This document shows, piece by piece, positions 34,002 through 34,114 of a stretch of DNA of 34,114 nt; the first letter of the stretch is position 1; each line of letters opens with the position of its first letter. The position numbers were made by a program, and so were the translations under genes. A model generated the notes under the pieces. That model had not been told where the DNA came from. It made no database searches and worked only from the letters and a program-made list of their open reading frames with translations. Source of the stretch: Bacteroidota bacterium (GTDB lineage: Bacteria > Bacteroidota > Bacteroidia > UKL13-3); NCBI GenBank assembly GCA_947491825.1, contig CANLLM010000022.1:1-34114 (forward strand). Reading direction: 5' to 3'.

Positions 34002-34114
34002 ATGAAACCAAACGAACAAAATCCGTGGAAAATTATTGATAAACAAACCGCTTACGATAATTCTTGGATTAACGTTACCCACCATAATGTAATGCATTCA
34101 TCAGGAAAAACTGG
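34002..34114 (+). CDS. NUDIX hydrolase, N-terminal fragment (runs off window)
   Basis: Open from ATG 34002 to the end of the window (37 codons). The start, MKPNEQNPWKIIDKQTAYDN followed by SWINVTHHNV and SGKTG, matches the usual N-terminus of Bacteroidota ADP-ribose pyrophosphatase-like NUDIX hydrolases. The NUDIX box itself lies beyond the window, so the assignment rests on this short similarity alone. Confidence 0.65.
   Translation, partial: MKPNEQNPWKIIDKQTAYDNSWINVTHHNVMHSSGKT

Overview
The window looks like chromosomal DNA of an AT-rich member of the Bacteroidota. The supporting signs are a type IX secretion (T9SS) type B C-terminal sorting domain, a GldI-like FKBP lipoprotein next to an NrnA-type DHH phosphoesterase, DUF4421 and BamA/TamA-like outer-membrane barrels, and a bacillithiol gene (bshA). 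Shine-Dalgarno sites are scarce, and several starts follow TTTG-type promoter elements (the -7 TAnnTTTG class). I cannot name a genus. All genes are chromosomal-type; I see no rRNA, tRNA, CRISPR array or intact transposase.

Layout. 71-3707: asnS overlaps a DUF4421-like barrel gene, which overlaps a BamA/TamA-like barrel gene; all three are probably one transcript. 3797-7426: nrnA, apparently with a non-AUG start, then three FKBP prolyl isomerase genes, closed by a strong terminator. A fourth FKBP gene (7714-8169) follows after a short degenerate repeat region. 8170-8914 is gene-free and bounded by an inverted repeat. 8915-10309 (minus) encodes a persulfide-dioxygenase/rhodanese fusion. 10821-15685: pyrH, frr, an AsmA-like/GT51 transglycosylase and a DUF2079 membrane protein. 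15686-18814 (minus): mutL and a PIG-V-like membrane protein. 18957-21863: an exported GH3/beta-lactamase-fold fusion. 22007-23143: bshA, convergent with a threonine-synthase-like gene (minus, to 24216). 24380-29275: a 1631-residue T9SS cargo protein with PKD-like modules and its own terminator. 29367-33549: two overlapping genes for exported amidohydrolases. 33553-33960 (minus): a small lipoprotein, divergent from a NUDIX hydrolase that runs off the right edge.

Functional themes. Much of the window serves the cell envelope: periplasmic or outer-membrane folding helpers (FKBPs), barrels, glycan polymerisation (GT51), GT-C-like membrane enzymes, an exported glycosidase and a secreted surface protein. 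Two genes bear on low-molecular-weight thiol and sulfide chemistry (bshA and the CstB-like fusion). The points I find most worth checking are paired G8 tracts at 1358 and 1651, the seven-domain FKBP array, the non-AUG start of nrnA, the AsmA-GT51 architecture, the amidohydrolase pair with three modules of which only one keeps a metal site, and the inverted-repeat-bounded 719-bp segment. I did not find a clear case for a wholly new multi-gene system.
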